From Pseudomonas sp. 10S4 (lineage in GTDB: Bacteria > Pseudomonadota > Gammaproteobacteria > Pseudomonadales > Pseudomonadaceae): DNA of 64,000 bases. The notes below the pieces were generated by a model. It was given only the letters and a program-made list of their open reading frames with translations, did not search any database and had not been told where the DNA came from. A program made the position numbers and the translations under genes. Positions 39,972 through 47,433 of the stretch are shown here, piece after piece (position 1 is the stretch's first letter; every line of letters starts with the position of its first letter). Location of the stretch: the NCBI RefSeq assembly GCF_034344865.1, contig NZ_CP133774.1:6634001-6698000 (forward strand), written 5' to 3'.

Positions 39972-40189
39972 GGCGAATCAATAAGTTGGTCAGCGCTCGG
40001 CGCAGGTCTGTATGGCTGGCATTGCCGGCCAGTGGCATAGAAGAGGTTGTCCATGGCGGCGGATGGAAAAGCGCGATCAGCAAAGGCAGCGCTGAAGCGG
40101 CAAGCGATGAGGGAGGTGGAGTTGCGGCACACGGTCCGCTGCGGCATCAAGCAGATGCTGAGCGACCTCATGTGCTGGAACGATATTAG
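39968..40189 (+). CDS. Doubtful overlapping reading frame
   Basis: ATG overlaps the previous stop and has GGAAGG seven bases upstream, giving 73 residues with an Arg-rich start (MRRINKLVSARRRSVWLAL) and a Gly/Ala-rich end. It overlaps most of the start of the better-supported gene at 40053, so only the first 25-30 codons could be under coding constraint. Kept as a possibility only. Confidence 0.25.
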   Translation: MRRINKLVSARRRSVWLALPASGIEEVVHGGGWKSAISKGSAEAASDEGGGVAAHGPLRHQADAERPHVLERY

Positions 40190-40532
40190 CGAGATGGGCG
40201 AGGCTTTACAGCTGCTGATCCTGAATGCAGTCCCTGAAAGCGCCTTGTTATATCGAAACACCGATATCCCACTGATGCCCGCCGAGATGATTCGGCACCA
40301 CGCACGGCAAGGGATTCAGGACCGGCTTGATGATCTGGCTGGGCGGATGTTCGGAGCCAGTCACAAGCATGTGATCGAGCTACTGATTCTGTGCGCTCAC
40401 GACGCCGGGCCGGAAGGCTCCGTCGGCTACCTGCAAATTCCGCGACACGAAATCACGATCAATGAAAACGTGTCGCGGAAATTGAAACTTGCCTGCGACC
40501 GCGAATCCCTTCGAATTTGCAGCGACGAATGA
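40053..40532 (+). CDS. Early phage protein, unknown function
   Basis: ATG 40053 (MAADGKARSAKAALKRQAMR) is preceded by AGAGG; an in-frame TAG lies a few codons upstream, fixing the start. The 159-residue helical protein contains ELRHTVRCGIKQMLSDLMCW and MFGASHKHVIELLILCAHD. Its C-terminus (EITINENVSRKLKL) is encoded across inverted repeat copy C. Function unknown. Confidence 0.65.
   Translation: MAADGKARSAKAALKRQAMREVELRHTVRCGIKQMLSDLMCWNDISEMGEALQLLILNAVPESALLYRNTDIPLMPAEMIRHHARQGIQDRLDDLAGRMFGASHKHVIELLILCAHDAGPEGSVGYLQIPRHEITINENVSRKLKLACDRESLRICSDE
40441..40477. repeat. 37-bp inverted repeat, copy C
   Basis: CGCGACAC (40441-40448) and GTGTCGCG (40470-40477); the right half is AAAACGTGTCGCGGA, identical over 12 bases to copies A and B. 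It lies near the 3' end of the 40053-40532 gene, in a different reading frame context from copy B. Confidence 0.75.
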
Positions 40533-40576
40533 ACAAGTGCTAGGAAGAGTATCAATCAAATTAAACCAACCCATAG

Positions 40577-41353
40577 TCATGATCGAAACGGAATATGTGA
40601 AGCAACAACCGGAATGTCAGCCAAGTCTAATGATATGAGCAGTGCTTCAAGGGACCTCTCTGACATTTCTTGATTTGGTGTTGGCCCCACATGAACAGCC
40701 TTAATTGCTTTTATATCGAATTTCTTTTTAACGTACGGTACTAGATAATCAGATTTAGCCCTGAAGCTAACATCAGAATTTAGTTCTTCCGGTGAAACAG
40801 CTCTAACCTCTTGCTCCTCTCCAAAATGCGCATTTTTGAATTTTGCTGCCTCTACCAGCAACCGCCCATACTCAGCCAATCCATTGGGCCCAATCGAACC
40901 ATCCGCCGAGATGTCACTGGCAATTTTCTCTAACACATCGTTTCCAAGCAGATGGGCAGCGGCAGACTTCTCATCCTTGGTATAAACACAATCATATAGA
41001 TCGAATCCGTCACTTAGAACTGATCTATCTAGCTCAATCGCGAACCTACCGTATGCACGCCATTGACTAAGAGAGTTCCCCGAGCAACTAAATGAACAAC
41101 TAAATAAAGCATATCCAGAATCTTGAATTGCTGCCGAATCTTGAAATTGACTATTAATGAAATCAAACGCCCTATTTTTTGAAGCGTCTGGATACCCAAC
41201 CAGCTCATAGATTTCCAGCCAGCTCACTATCTCAGCCAAGCCCGTTTTAAGCTCTTCTTTGTCATTCATAAAATTTATATGCGTAAACCAAAACTCTCTA
41301 TTGGTAAGAATTGATTGAATCGCATGAATGTCCGTGTAATGGAAAAGCGACAT
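40577..41353 (-). CDS. DUF2971 protein (moron; possible ADP-ribosyltransferase fold)
   Basis: Start MSLFHYTDIHAIQSILTNRE at 41353 has GGGGG six bases upstream; the longer frame has no site. The 258-residue protein shows the DUF2971 hallmarks: HYT at 5-7, THINFMNDKEEL (24-35), SQWRAYG (96-102) and EEQEVRAV (179-186). The H-Y-T and late E-x-E/E-V-R pattern recalls ADP-ribosyltransferases such as DarT. The gene is AT-richer than its neighbours, reads against the operon and has no partner antitoxin next to it. DUF2971 genes occur near defence genes; a phage-exclusion role is inference. Confidence 0.8.
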   Translation of the reverse strand: MSLFHYTDIHAIQSILTNREFWFTHINFMNDKEELKTGLAEIVSWLEIYELVGYPDASKNRAFDFINSQFQDSAAIQDSGYALFSCSFSCSGNSLSQWRAYGRFAIELDRSVLSDGFDLYDCVYTKDEKSAAAHLLGNDVLEKIASDISADGSIGPNGLAEYGRLLVEAAKFKNAHFGEEQEVRAVSPEELNSDVSFRAKSDYLVPYVKKKFDIKAIKAVHVGPTPNQEMSERSLEALLISLDLADIPVVASHIPFRS

Positions 41354-41408
41354 TGAACCCCCGTGACAATGACGATAGTAAATGCAGCTACACATACCCC
41401 ACTTCTAC

Positions 41409-41429
41409 GAATCACGCCAGCCGGCGAGG
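41409..41429 (+). repeat. Direct repeat GAATCACGCCAGCCGGCGAGG, first copy
   Basis: A 21-base sequence GAATCACGCCAGCCGGCGAG plus G is repeated exactly at 42392-42412. Both copies lie in leaders of plus-strand genes (41454 and 42420) and hold the small stem CGCC-AGCC-GGCG. Confidence 0.8.
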
Positions 41430-41453
41430 CAGGCGTCTGCCTGGAGATACCCC

Positions 41454-41762
41454 GTGAGCATTCCCGCAAATGCTTTGAGCGACGAAGAGTGCCTGCACTA
41501 CGCCGCGCTTGATCCGGCGGCCGCCGCCGAACTTACCCGACGCCTGACATCGCAGAGCATCGACCCAAGCGCCGAGCGTGAAGAGTTGCGCGAGGACATC
41601 CGGCGCCTCGAAAGCCAGGTTGATGACGACGCCGACGAACTGAACACCCTGCAGGACGATGCCGCAGAGGCCCGCACCTGGATCAAGCGAGCCATGGACC
41701 CGGACGACCGGGAGCTTTCACTGAATGCGCTTCTGCAAAAAGCACTCGACTGCCTGGAGTAA
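41454..41762 (+). CDS. Small acidic coiled-coil protein
   Basis: GTG 41454 (SIPANALSDEECLHYAALDP after the start) with GGAG eight bases upstream is preferred over the ATG 41382, which lies before the repeated leader. The 102-residue acidic protein is helical with a coiled coil (REDIRRLESQVDDDADELNTL). It ends five bases before the next ATG, so coupling is likely. Unknown function. Confidence 0.6.
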   Translation: MSIPANALSDEECLHYAALDPAAAAELTRRLTSQSIDPSAEREELREDIRRLESQVDDDADELNTLQDDAAEARTWIKRAMDPDDRELSLNALLQKALDCLE

Positions 41763-41766
41763 AGCC

Positions 41767-42143
41767 ATGAGCACTTTCGCCGTATTTGGAATGAGTGAGA
41801 ACTGGGCTCGCGAAGAGGCCCGGGAACAAACAAGCACCCACAAGACAGAAAATGGAAAGCGGCTCGAGCGGACAATCCCGGAATGGGAAGCAGCGGTAGA
41901 GGCCTATGTGGCGAAGATCATGGCCGGCAAGAAGTGCGTCCGGCTTTCTCCTATGTTCGACGCCCCCAGTACGCCCAGCAGTTCATGGATATGGCGCGCC
42001 GCAGTATCACCTGCCGCGACCTGCGCATCAGGACGAAAGCAGTTCTGGTCGATGCCAAGGGCAAGCCGATCATGAACGCAAAGACCAGTGTGCCGAAGGT
42101 TGGGTTCGCGGATTGGATTCCTGAGCGGTCGCACGCAGCCTAA
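41767..42143 (+). pseudogene. Early phage protein (frameshifted)
   Basis: The frame starting MSTFAVFGMSENWAREEARE is good up to the C5 run 41963-41967. One added C turns DAPSTPSSSW into DAPQYAQQFMDMARRSITCR and continues to the stop at 42143 (MNAKTSVPKVGFADWIPERS). The repaired protein has 125 residues. Its function is not known. The unrepaired reading is Ser/Ala-rich nonsense that ends at 42075. Confidence 0.75.
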
Positions 42144-42154
42144 CCCGCACGCAC

Positions 42155-42370
42155 TTATCTCGCAGACGACTCCGAAAATCGGTCGATCGCTTTCCTGTAG
42201 TTCGCCAGCTCAATGATCTGCCTCAGGCAAATGACCACCTCAAGCTTCTGCTTATCGTCGGGAATCCCGATTCGCTTGAGCATCAATCGAGCGTCTTCCT
42301 CGATCGCCTCGAGTGCATCGATATCACTTTGCAATCTCATGTCGGCCTCCAGCCAGGATGAGTTCGACAT
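42155..42370 (-). CDS. Minus-strand mini-gene between repeated leaders
   Basis: ATG 42370 (MSNSSWLEADMRLQSDIDAL) has GGAG nine bases upstream. The 71-residue helical protein (DDKQKLEVVICLRQIIELANY) reads against the early operon. It lies just before the second copy of the 21-base direct repeat. No family recognised. Confidence 0.55.
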   Translation of the reverse strand: MSNSSWLEADMRLQSDIDALEAIEEDARLMLKRIGIPDDKQKLEVVICLRQIIELANYRKAIDRFSESSAR

Positions 42371-42397
42371 AAACAAATACTCCAACTAACTGAATCA

Positions 42398-42412
42398 CGC
42401 CAGCCGGCGAGG
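42398..42412 (+). promoter_or_regulatory. Stem-loop directly before a Shine-Dalgarno
   Basis: CGCC-AGCC-GGCG (42398-42409) runs into GAGGA (42408-42412), seven bases before the methyltransferase ATG at 42420. Part of the repeated leader also found at 41409-41429. Confidence 0.5.
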
Positions 42413-42419
42413 ATGCCTT

Positions 42420-44332
42420 ATGTCCGCACACCAGAAGAAACCCCAGTTCATCCATGGCCAGCAGAGCATAGGCCTGCCGTTCGAAAAAGAGCTGGTGGTT
42501 GACTTGTTCGCCGGTGGCGGTGGCGCCAGCACCGGTATTGCCCGGGCGTACCGCGAGCCGGATGTCGCGGTGAACCACAATCCCATCGCCTTGGCTGTGC
42601 ACCGCGCCAATCACCCGAATACAGCGCACTACGTGGCAGATGTATTCGAAGTTGACCCTGTGCTTGCCACCGGTGGCCAGCCCGTTGGCATTCTCTGGGC
42701 TTCGCCGGACTGCCGCCACCACAGCAAGGCAAAGGGCGGAGCACCTCGCGATCGCGGAGTACGCGGCCTGGCCTGGGTTGTTGTGCGTTGGGCACACGCT
42801 ACCCGGCCGCGCCTGATGTTCCTGGAGAACGTCGAGGAGTTTTGCGACTGGGGTCCGATCGACGAGGAAGGCCAGCCAATCAAGGCTGAGCGAGGCCGAA
42901 CCTTCAAGTCGTTCATTGCAGCGCTTAGTAATGGGTTGCCCGCAGACCACCCGGACATGCCGGAGATTCTCGAGTCGATCGGCGAGTACGTGCCTGTCGA
43001 AAGCCTGGTACGTGGTCTGGGCTACAACGTCGAGTGGCGCGAGCGCATCGCGGCCAATGCCGGGGCTCCGACCATCCGCAAGCGCCTCTACCTGGTGGCG
43101 CGCAGTGACGGCAAACCAATCATCTGGCCCGCTGCGAAACGCCACAAAACGCCGACGGCGAAACAGCAACCTTGGCGTACCGCCGCCGAGTGCATCGACT
43201 GGAGCAACCTGGGGCGCACGATCTTCCGCGAAAAGCCGATGGCGGTGAACACCATGCGTCGCGTGGCCAAGGGTTGCTGGCGCCATGTGCTAACCAGCCT
43301 GAAGCCGTTCATTGTCCCGATGCGCGGAACATCAGCAGCACACACCAGCACTCACGGCGTGGACGAATCGCTATCGACCATCAGCGCCAGCGGCACCACC
43401 ACGCTCTGGTTCAGCCGGTCGCCGCGCCATTCCTCACCGAGTGCGCCAATGGCTCGGCGCAACGCAACTTCAGCGCGGTCGAGCCGCTGCGCACTCAGGT
43501 AGCGCAGGTCAAAGGTGGGCACTTTGCGTTGGCAGCCTGCCACTTGACTCACCTCACGCACCACGGGGAGCGCAGCGGGTATTCGCCGGATGATGCTTTC
43601 CGCACGGTGACCGGCGCCAACAGGGGCGAGCAAGCCCTTGTCGCTGCGAACATGGTCACGTTGCGAAAAGGATCGGTCGGAGCTGACGTAGCCAACCCGC
43701 TTGGCGTGGTCGCTACCAGCACCGGGCACCATGCTGTATCGGCGGCCTTCTTCGAGCAGGCGAACGGCGGGTTCTACGACGGTGATGGCCGCGTCGCAGA
43801 CTCGCCGCTCTCGACCATATGCCAGTCCGGCGCCAACCAGCGGCTGGTGAATGCCTACCTGGTGAAGTACTACGGAAACGAGAAGGACGGTATTTCGCTC
43901 ACCGAGCCGATGCACACCCTGCCGACAAAGGATCGAGTTGCGCTGGTTGAGGTTGTGCAGGTGCCGGATACGCTCACGCCGGAACAAATGGAAGGTGCTC
44001 GCCGCTGCGCTGCCTTCATGCATGAGCACTTGCCCGAGCACTTCAAGGACGCGGCCGAGATGGTCATGGTCGGCGGCTATGTGCTTGTGGATATCACTCT
44101 GCGCATGCTGCAACCGCCTGAGCTGAAGGCTGCGCAAGGCTTCAACAAGGATTACATCATCGATCGCGGCCTATTCGTCGACCCGGTGACCGGCGCCGAA
44201 GAGTGGCGCGCGATCAACAAGACGGACCAGGTCCGGCTGATTGGCAACAGCGTCTGTCCGGATGAAGCCGAAGCGCTAGTCGCGGCCAACGCTGCCGACA
44301 TCATCGAGCTTTACCAGCGCCTCGCGGCCTGA
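42420..44332 (+). pseudogene. C5-cytosine DNA methyltransferase (frameshifted)
   Basis: The N-terminal part holds motif I DLFAGGGGASTGI (28-40), the motif IV region WASPDCRHHSKAKGG (PC variant) and ENVEEF (motif VI, about 137). IRKRLYLVARSDG is motif VIII. At CC 43396-43397 the frame slips; one added C gives THHALVQPVAAPFLTECANG and continues to motif IX/X-type sequence (RLIGNSVCPDEAEALVAAN near 605-625). Repaired length is 637 residues, long for this class, with a large target-recognition part. It probably protects phage DNA from host restriction. Without repair it would be inactive. Confidence 0.88.
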
Positions 44333-44393
44333 TCAGTCAAGCGAGAAAGACCGGACCGAATTACCAGGGTCGCTCTGAAACGTGGCAATTGCG

Positions 44394-44615
44394 TCAGCGC
44401 GGCACCGACCAAGACTTACCAAGCGCCATCCGATGATCACCGCCAACTCGAAGGCGAGAAAGAATGCTTTTAGGTGCTGACAAGGAAAAGAACACCCAAT
44501 GGCCAGAACCATCTGTCATTGGTTCGTTGTCAGCGACATACAGCGCAATCTCGCTCTTAAGCATATTGAGGGCTTCAGACAGTTCAGCCTGAGTCAGTTT
44601 CCGATACTCGCTCAT
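44394..44615 (-). CDS. Minus-strand mini-gene, unknown function
   Basis: ATG 44615 (MSEYRKLTQAELSEALNMLK) has AAGGAG eight bases upstream, one of the strongest ribosome sites here. The 73-residue protein has an N-terminal amphipathic helix and a beta-like part (GSGHWVFFSLSAPKSILSRL). It opposes the early operon and follows the methyltransferase. Unknown. Confidence 0.6.
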   Translation of the reverse strand: MSEYRKLTQAELSEALNMLKSEIALYVADNEPMTDGSGHWVFFSLSAPKSILSRLRVGGDHRMALGKSWSVPR

Positions 44616-44680
44616 CAGATCACTCCTTGATCCGGCTCCATGCCGGCCTTCAAGCAATAGCTCACAAACTAAAAATCCGC

Positions 44681-44727
44681 CACCGCCCGGGCATGACCCG
44701 ACATAGGACACCCCATGCCCACAGAAA
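44681..44727 (+). repeat. Leader repeat, first copy (second at 45070-45116)
   Basis: The leader with CCGGGCATGACCCG, an AGGA site and the start CCCATGCCCACAGAAAA is present twice, 388 bp apart and about 90% identical, covering the upstream region and first codons (MPTE) of two different genes. Each copy contains a stem CGGG-CATGA-CCCG just before the Shine-Dalgarno. Confidence 0.8.
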
Positions 44728-44780
44728 AGCGCATCTACCTCAGCGGTCCAATGACCGGCCTGCCCGACCTCCCCGCCTAA
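44715..44780 (+). pseudogene. Truncated DUF4406-like gene
   Basis: The 21 codons MPTEKRIYLSGPMTGLPDLP match the start of DUF4406 proteins (nucleoside-processing fold; KRIYLSGPMTGLP is the hallmark nucleotide-binding loop) and then end at TAA where a normal member continues for about 80 residues. The stop overlaps the 3' end of the minus-strand gene 44777-45016, indicating a recombination junction. Confidence 0.65.
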
Positions 44781-45016
44781 GCGTGGATCAGTCGACTTGC
44801 CTGGTGATGATCAATTGTGGGGATAAATCCATAACGCTTTTGATGCTCAAGCCATGTTCTTACCAGTTCCTCATCAAAGCGCCAATCGCGAACTTTCATC
44901 AGCATGAGCGCCGTGCTGGTGATTCGATAGTGACCGCATTTCTGACAGACTCTTTCTTCGTAATCATCGCCAACATCGGCTTCGATCGCTGGCTCGCCAC
45001 AAATAAAGCATGTCAT
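44777..45016 (-). CDS. Zinc-ribbon mini-protein between repeated leaders
   Basis: The 79-residue protein (MTCFICGEPAIEADVGDDYE) has two cysteine pairs (CFIC and CQKCGHYRIT), a probable zinc ribbon, followed by a helical part (RFDEELVRTWLEHQKRYGF). It lies exactly between the two copies of the 47-base leader repeat, reading against them, so it looks like an inserted cassette. Family not recognised. Confidence 0.65.
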   Translation of the reverse strand: MTCFICGEPAIEADVGDDYEERVCQKCGHYRITSTALMLMKVRDWRFDEELVRTWLEHQKRYGFIPTIDHHQASRLIHA

Positions 45017-45074
45017 GAATTTCCCCTTTCGAATGGTCGTCGAACTGTAGCTGATTCTTTGAACCTATTCACCG

Positions 45075-45096
45075 ACCGGGCATGACCCGGTAAGGA
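45075..45096 (+). promoter_or_regulatory. Stem-loop directly before a Shine-Dalgarno
   Basis: ACCGGG-CATGA-CCCGGT (45075-45091) is followed immediately by AAGGA (45092-45096), six bases before ATG 45103. The copy at 44688-44708 has the shorter stem CGGG/CCCG. Confidence 0.6.
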
Positions 45097-45102
45097 CGCC
45101 CC

Positions 45103-45810
45103 ATGCCCACAGAAAACAAATCGGTCGAGCCCAACTTTGACCTGAACACGCCAGATGGCGGACGCGGTTACATCGACAACCTGTTCAAAACCGTGCTGAA
45201 GCGTCACGACTACCGCCAGTACATCAATGAGCGGCTGGCCGGTGACTTTGCGTGCACGCTGGCGCAGCACTTGGAGAGCGTCAAAGCTCGCGAGCAAGCC
45301 CTGCAACTGCAACTGAACGCAGCGGATCAGCGGATTGATGAGCGGGCAGCCAAGCACCATAGCGAGGATCCGCTCGGGATGGTCGAGCCCGTGCCGATCA
45401 TCAGCTTTCCGCGAGAGCTAAGCGATGATCTTGCCGAGCTGATAGCCGGAAAGGCCCGGGTCTGCGGTGGTGGTGCATTCGATATCTGGGAGGCAATTTG
45501 CGACCAGTTCGGAACGCCTGCCGCTCAGCGGCAAGACGAGCCTGTGGTTGATGAGGCCGAGCGACAAAAGCTGATCGCGTACGGTCGCAGCTGCGGACTC
45601 GATGAGGCGTCGACGATGTGCAGTCGCATGGCCTACAACATCTACTACCCGGCCGGTTCCCGCTTCAAGTACTTCGTGCCGAAGATGCAGGGGCAGTTGG
45701 GAGATCTGCTGATCAAGGCAGCGAACGCGATCGCTTCGTTGCCCGGCGGGCCATACGACCGCTTCAAGGCAAGCCAGCAGAAGAAAGCCGAAAAGTCAGC
45801 CGCAGCCTAA
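45103..45810 (+). CDS. Early phage protein, unknown function
   Basis: The 235-residue protein (MPTENKSVEPNFDLNTPDGG; FKTVLKRHDYRQYINERLAG) is helical, with a central part LSDDLAELIAGKARVCGGGA and a basic C-terminal stretch (FKYFVPKMQGQLGDLLIKA; KASQQKKAEKSAAA). It starts with the repeated leader/start cassette. It belongs to the accessory part of the pL operon; function unknown. Confidence 0.65.
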   Translation: MPTENKSVEPNFDLNTPDGGRGYIDNLFKTVLKRHDYRQYINERLAGDFACTLAQHLESVKAREQALQLQLNAADQRIDERAAKHHSEDPLGMVEPVPIISFPRELSDDLAELIAGKARVCGGGAFDIWEAICDQFGTPAAQRQDEPVVDEAERQKLIAYGRSCGLDEASTMCSRMAYNIYYPAGSRFKYFVPKMQGQLGDLLIKAANAIASLPGGPYDRFKASQQKKAEKSAAA

Positions 45811-45836
45811 TAGGAGTACATCTGTAACTCCCTCCC

Positions 45837-45853
45837 CCTTCAAAGTCAGCCGC
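45837..45853 (+). repeat. Leader repeat CCTTCAAAGTCAGCCGC, first copy
   Basis: The 17-base core recurs exactly 360 bases downstream at 46197-46213 with similar flanks (CTCC.CCTT before it). Only the second copy retains the full GCCGC/GCGGC stem and a Shine-Dalgarno; a minus-strand mini-gene lies between the copies. Confidence 0.75.
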
Positions 45854-45881
45854 TATAACGACGTCACGGCAAATTAGACAC

Positions 45882-46073
45882 TCAGATAGCAGGCGGGAGG
45901 TTGTTAAAGGCATCCCAGCATTTATAGGCGTCGTGCTGCCTCTTGTTTGCAGCATCCCACTCGGGACCTGAAACGCACCCAGATGAAACCAGCATCATCA
46001 TCCCCATGGTGGCAGCATCAAGCTCTAATAGAAGCTGGTGAGACTCAAATCTGAAGTCGTCTATAGAAGCCAT
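45882..46073 (-). CDS. Minus-strand mini-gene between repeated leaders
   Basis: ATG 46073 (MASIDDFRFESHQLLLELDA) is seven bases from AGGAG; an ATG two codons earlier is too close. The 63-residue protein is helical with a Met-rich centre (ATMGMMMLVSSGCV) and ends AYKCWDAFNNLPPAI. It opposes the operon and lies between the two CCTTCAAAGTCAGCCGC copies. Unknown function. Confidence 0.55.
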   Translation of the reverse strand: MASIDDFRFESHQLLLELDAATMGMMMLVSSGCVSGPEWDAANKRQHDAYKCWDAFNNLPPAI

Positions 46074-46208
46074 TGCCATTCTCCTGGGCGGAACTCACCG
46101 CCATTGAGAAACAGCCGCTCCTCGGACGGTGGAGTACGAAAACGCCAGTTAATTCATCACATCTGACCACTGGTGCGCTTCAAACCTAACCCTCCTCCTT
46201 CAAAGTCA

Positions 46209-46227
46209 GCCGCCATAGCGGCAAAGG
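46209..46227 (+). promoter_or_regulatory. Stem-loop directly before a Shine-Dalgarno
   Basis: GCCGC-CATA-GCGGC (46209-46222) is followed by AAAGGA (46223-46227/8), then ACAGTC and ATG 46235. The SD-to-start stretch closely matches that before 36440 (AAGGAACTGTCATG). Confidence 0.6.
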
Positions 46228-46234
46228 AACAGTC

Positions 46235-46558
46235 ATGCCTGAAGAAACCGTTTTGATTCAACGATTGCCCGTGCAGCGCGACGATTGCGGACTTTGGACA
46301 CACCCGGCCTGGCCTGACGATGGCGAAGAAAGCGCCATCCTGAAGAGCTGGTTTGCTGAGCACTGCCTTGAATTTTCCCTGATCGAGCTGGAAAGCGACG
46401 GGCCCGAGGAAATGGTCACGGAATACTTCGAGCAAGGCCTCGTCAACTGCACCGCCTGGGAACCGACCATGCCGCCTGGCAACGGCTGGTTCATCTTCTC
46501 GATCCACGACACTGATGACGGTCCGATCTGCGTTTGGGTCCGGCGGGTGGCGCCATGA
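46235..46558 (+). CDS. Early phage protein, unknown function
   Basis: The 107-residue acidic protein (MPEETVLIQRLPVQRDDCGL; WFAEHCLEFSLIELESDGPE; WFIFSIHDTDDGPICVWVRR) has an alpha/beta pattern with Trp-rich ends. It overlaps the next gene by four bases (ATGA). No family recognised. Confidence 0.65.
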   Translation: MPEETVLIQRLPVQRDDCGLWTHPAWPDDGEESAILKSWFAEHCLEFSLIELESDGPEEMVTEYFEQGLVNCTAWEPTMPPGNGWFIFSIHDTDDGPICVWVRRVAP

Positions 46559-46782
46559 CGGTATTCATCATGGAGTATCGGAAGATTGGCTACACGCTTG
46601 CCGATGGCGTTCATCCAAACCCAAACCGTGGGAAGCGACGATTCAATGTCGACTCAAAGGATATCGGGACTGAGGACGTCAACGTGGTGTTGGTTGCCGC
46701 TAGCGCCCTGGAAAACACGCCGGACGGCTACAAGCTGTTTTCAGTTCGGGACCGTGACGCAGGTGTTGAGGTGAAGCCATGA
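46555..46782 (+). CDS. Small early phage protein
   Basis: ATG 46555 (MTVFIMEYRKIGYTLADGVH) overlaps the previous stop. The 75-residue protein has beta strands and a basic loop (PNPNRGKRRFNVDSKDI). It overlaps the next small frame by four bases. Unknown function. Confidence 0.6.
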   Translation: MTVFIMEYRKIGYTLADGVHPNPNRGKRRFNVDSKDIGTEDVNVVLVAASALENTPDGYKLFSVRDRDAGVEVKP

Positions 46783-46832
46783 TCGCCCTCGCCTGGTTCG
46801 CCTACGTGTACTGCTACAAGGGGCTGCGGTGA
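46779..46832 (+). CDS. 17-residue hydrophobic peptide (tentative)
   Basis: The frame MIALAWFAYVYCYKGLR starts in the ATGA overlap with the previous gene and its TGA overlaps the ATG of the methyltransferase gene (GTGATG). It may serve to couple translation to the methyltransferase rather than to make a functional peptide. Confidence 0.35.
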   Translation: MIALAWFAYVYCYKGLR

Positions 46833-47308
46833 TGAGCGCCGCGGTAAAAATCCTCGACCCATGCAGCGCCAGCCGGATGATGTGGTTCGACAAGCAGGAC
46901 CAGCGCACGCTGTTCGGCGATATCCGCGATGAGGAGCACGTCCTTTGTGATGGCAGGGTATTGAGGGTTGAGCCGAACGTCATCATGGACTTTCGCTCAC
47001 TACCCTTCGAAGACGGCACTTTCAAGCTGGTCGTCTTCGATCCGCCGCATCTGACCCGGGCCGGGGTTGATAGCTGGATGCACGCCAAGTACGGCGTGCT
47101 GACCGCAGACTGGCGTGACGATATCGCCAAGGGATTCGCCGAATGCTTTCGCGTGTTGGCCACCGATGGAATCTTGATATTCAAATGGGCCGAAGCTCAG
47201 GTTCTGGTCAGCGAGCTGCTTGCGCTCACCGATCAAAAGCCCCTGTTTGGACACAAGTCCGGCAAGCGAGAAAAGACGCACTGGATCACGTTCATGAAGC
47301 GTGAATAG
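46832..47308 (+). CDS. Phage SAM-dependent methyltransferase, probably DNA adenine
   Basis: The 158-residue protein (MSAAVKILDPCSASRMMWFD) has an SAM-fold with the catalytic motif LVVFDPPHLTRAG (D-P-P-H, about 66-78), LRVEPNVIMDFRSLPFEDG before it and FRVLATDGILIFKWAE after it. The DPPH motif suggests an amino-methyltransferase of the small phage type. It has no target-recognition domain. Start ATG 46832 or GTG 46829. Confidence 0.82.
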   Translation: MSAAVKILDPCSASRMMWFDKQDQRTLFGDIRDEEHVLCDGRVLRVEPNVIMDFRSLPFEDGTFKLVVFDPPHLTRAGVDSWMHAKYGVLTADWRDDIAKGFAECFRVLATDGILIFKWAEAQVLVSELLALTDQKPLFGHKSGKREKTHWITFMKRE

Positions 47309-47433
47309 AAACCGCCCCATCAGCCACCAAAACGAACCGTAGTTTCGGTAACTGATGAGACGCAAGATTCAACAATAGCTCACTTGCTCAACTCGCAACG
47401 CCCCCTCATCTGATTTTCCTCTTCCACCTACCA

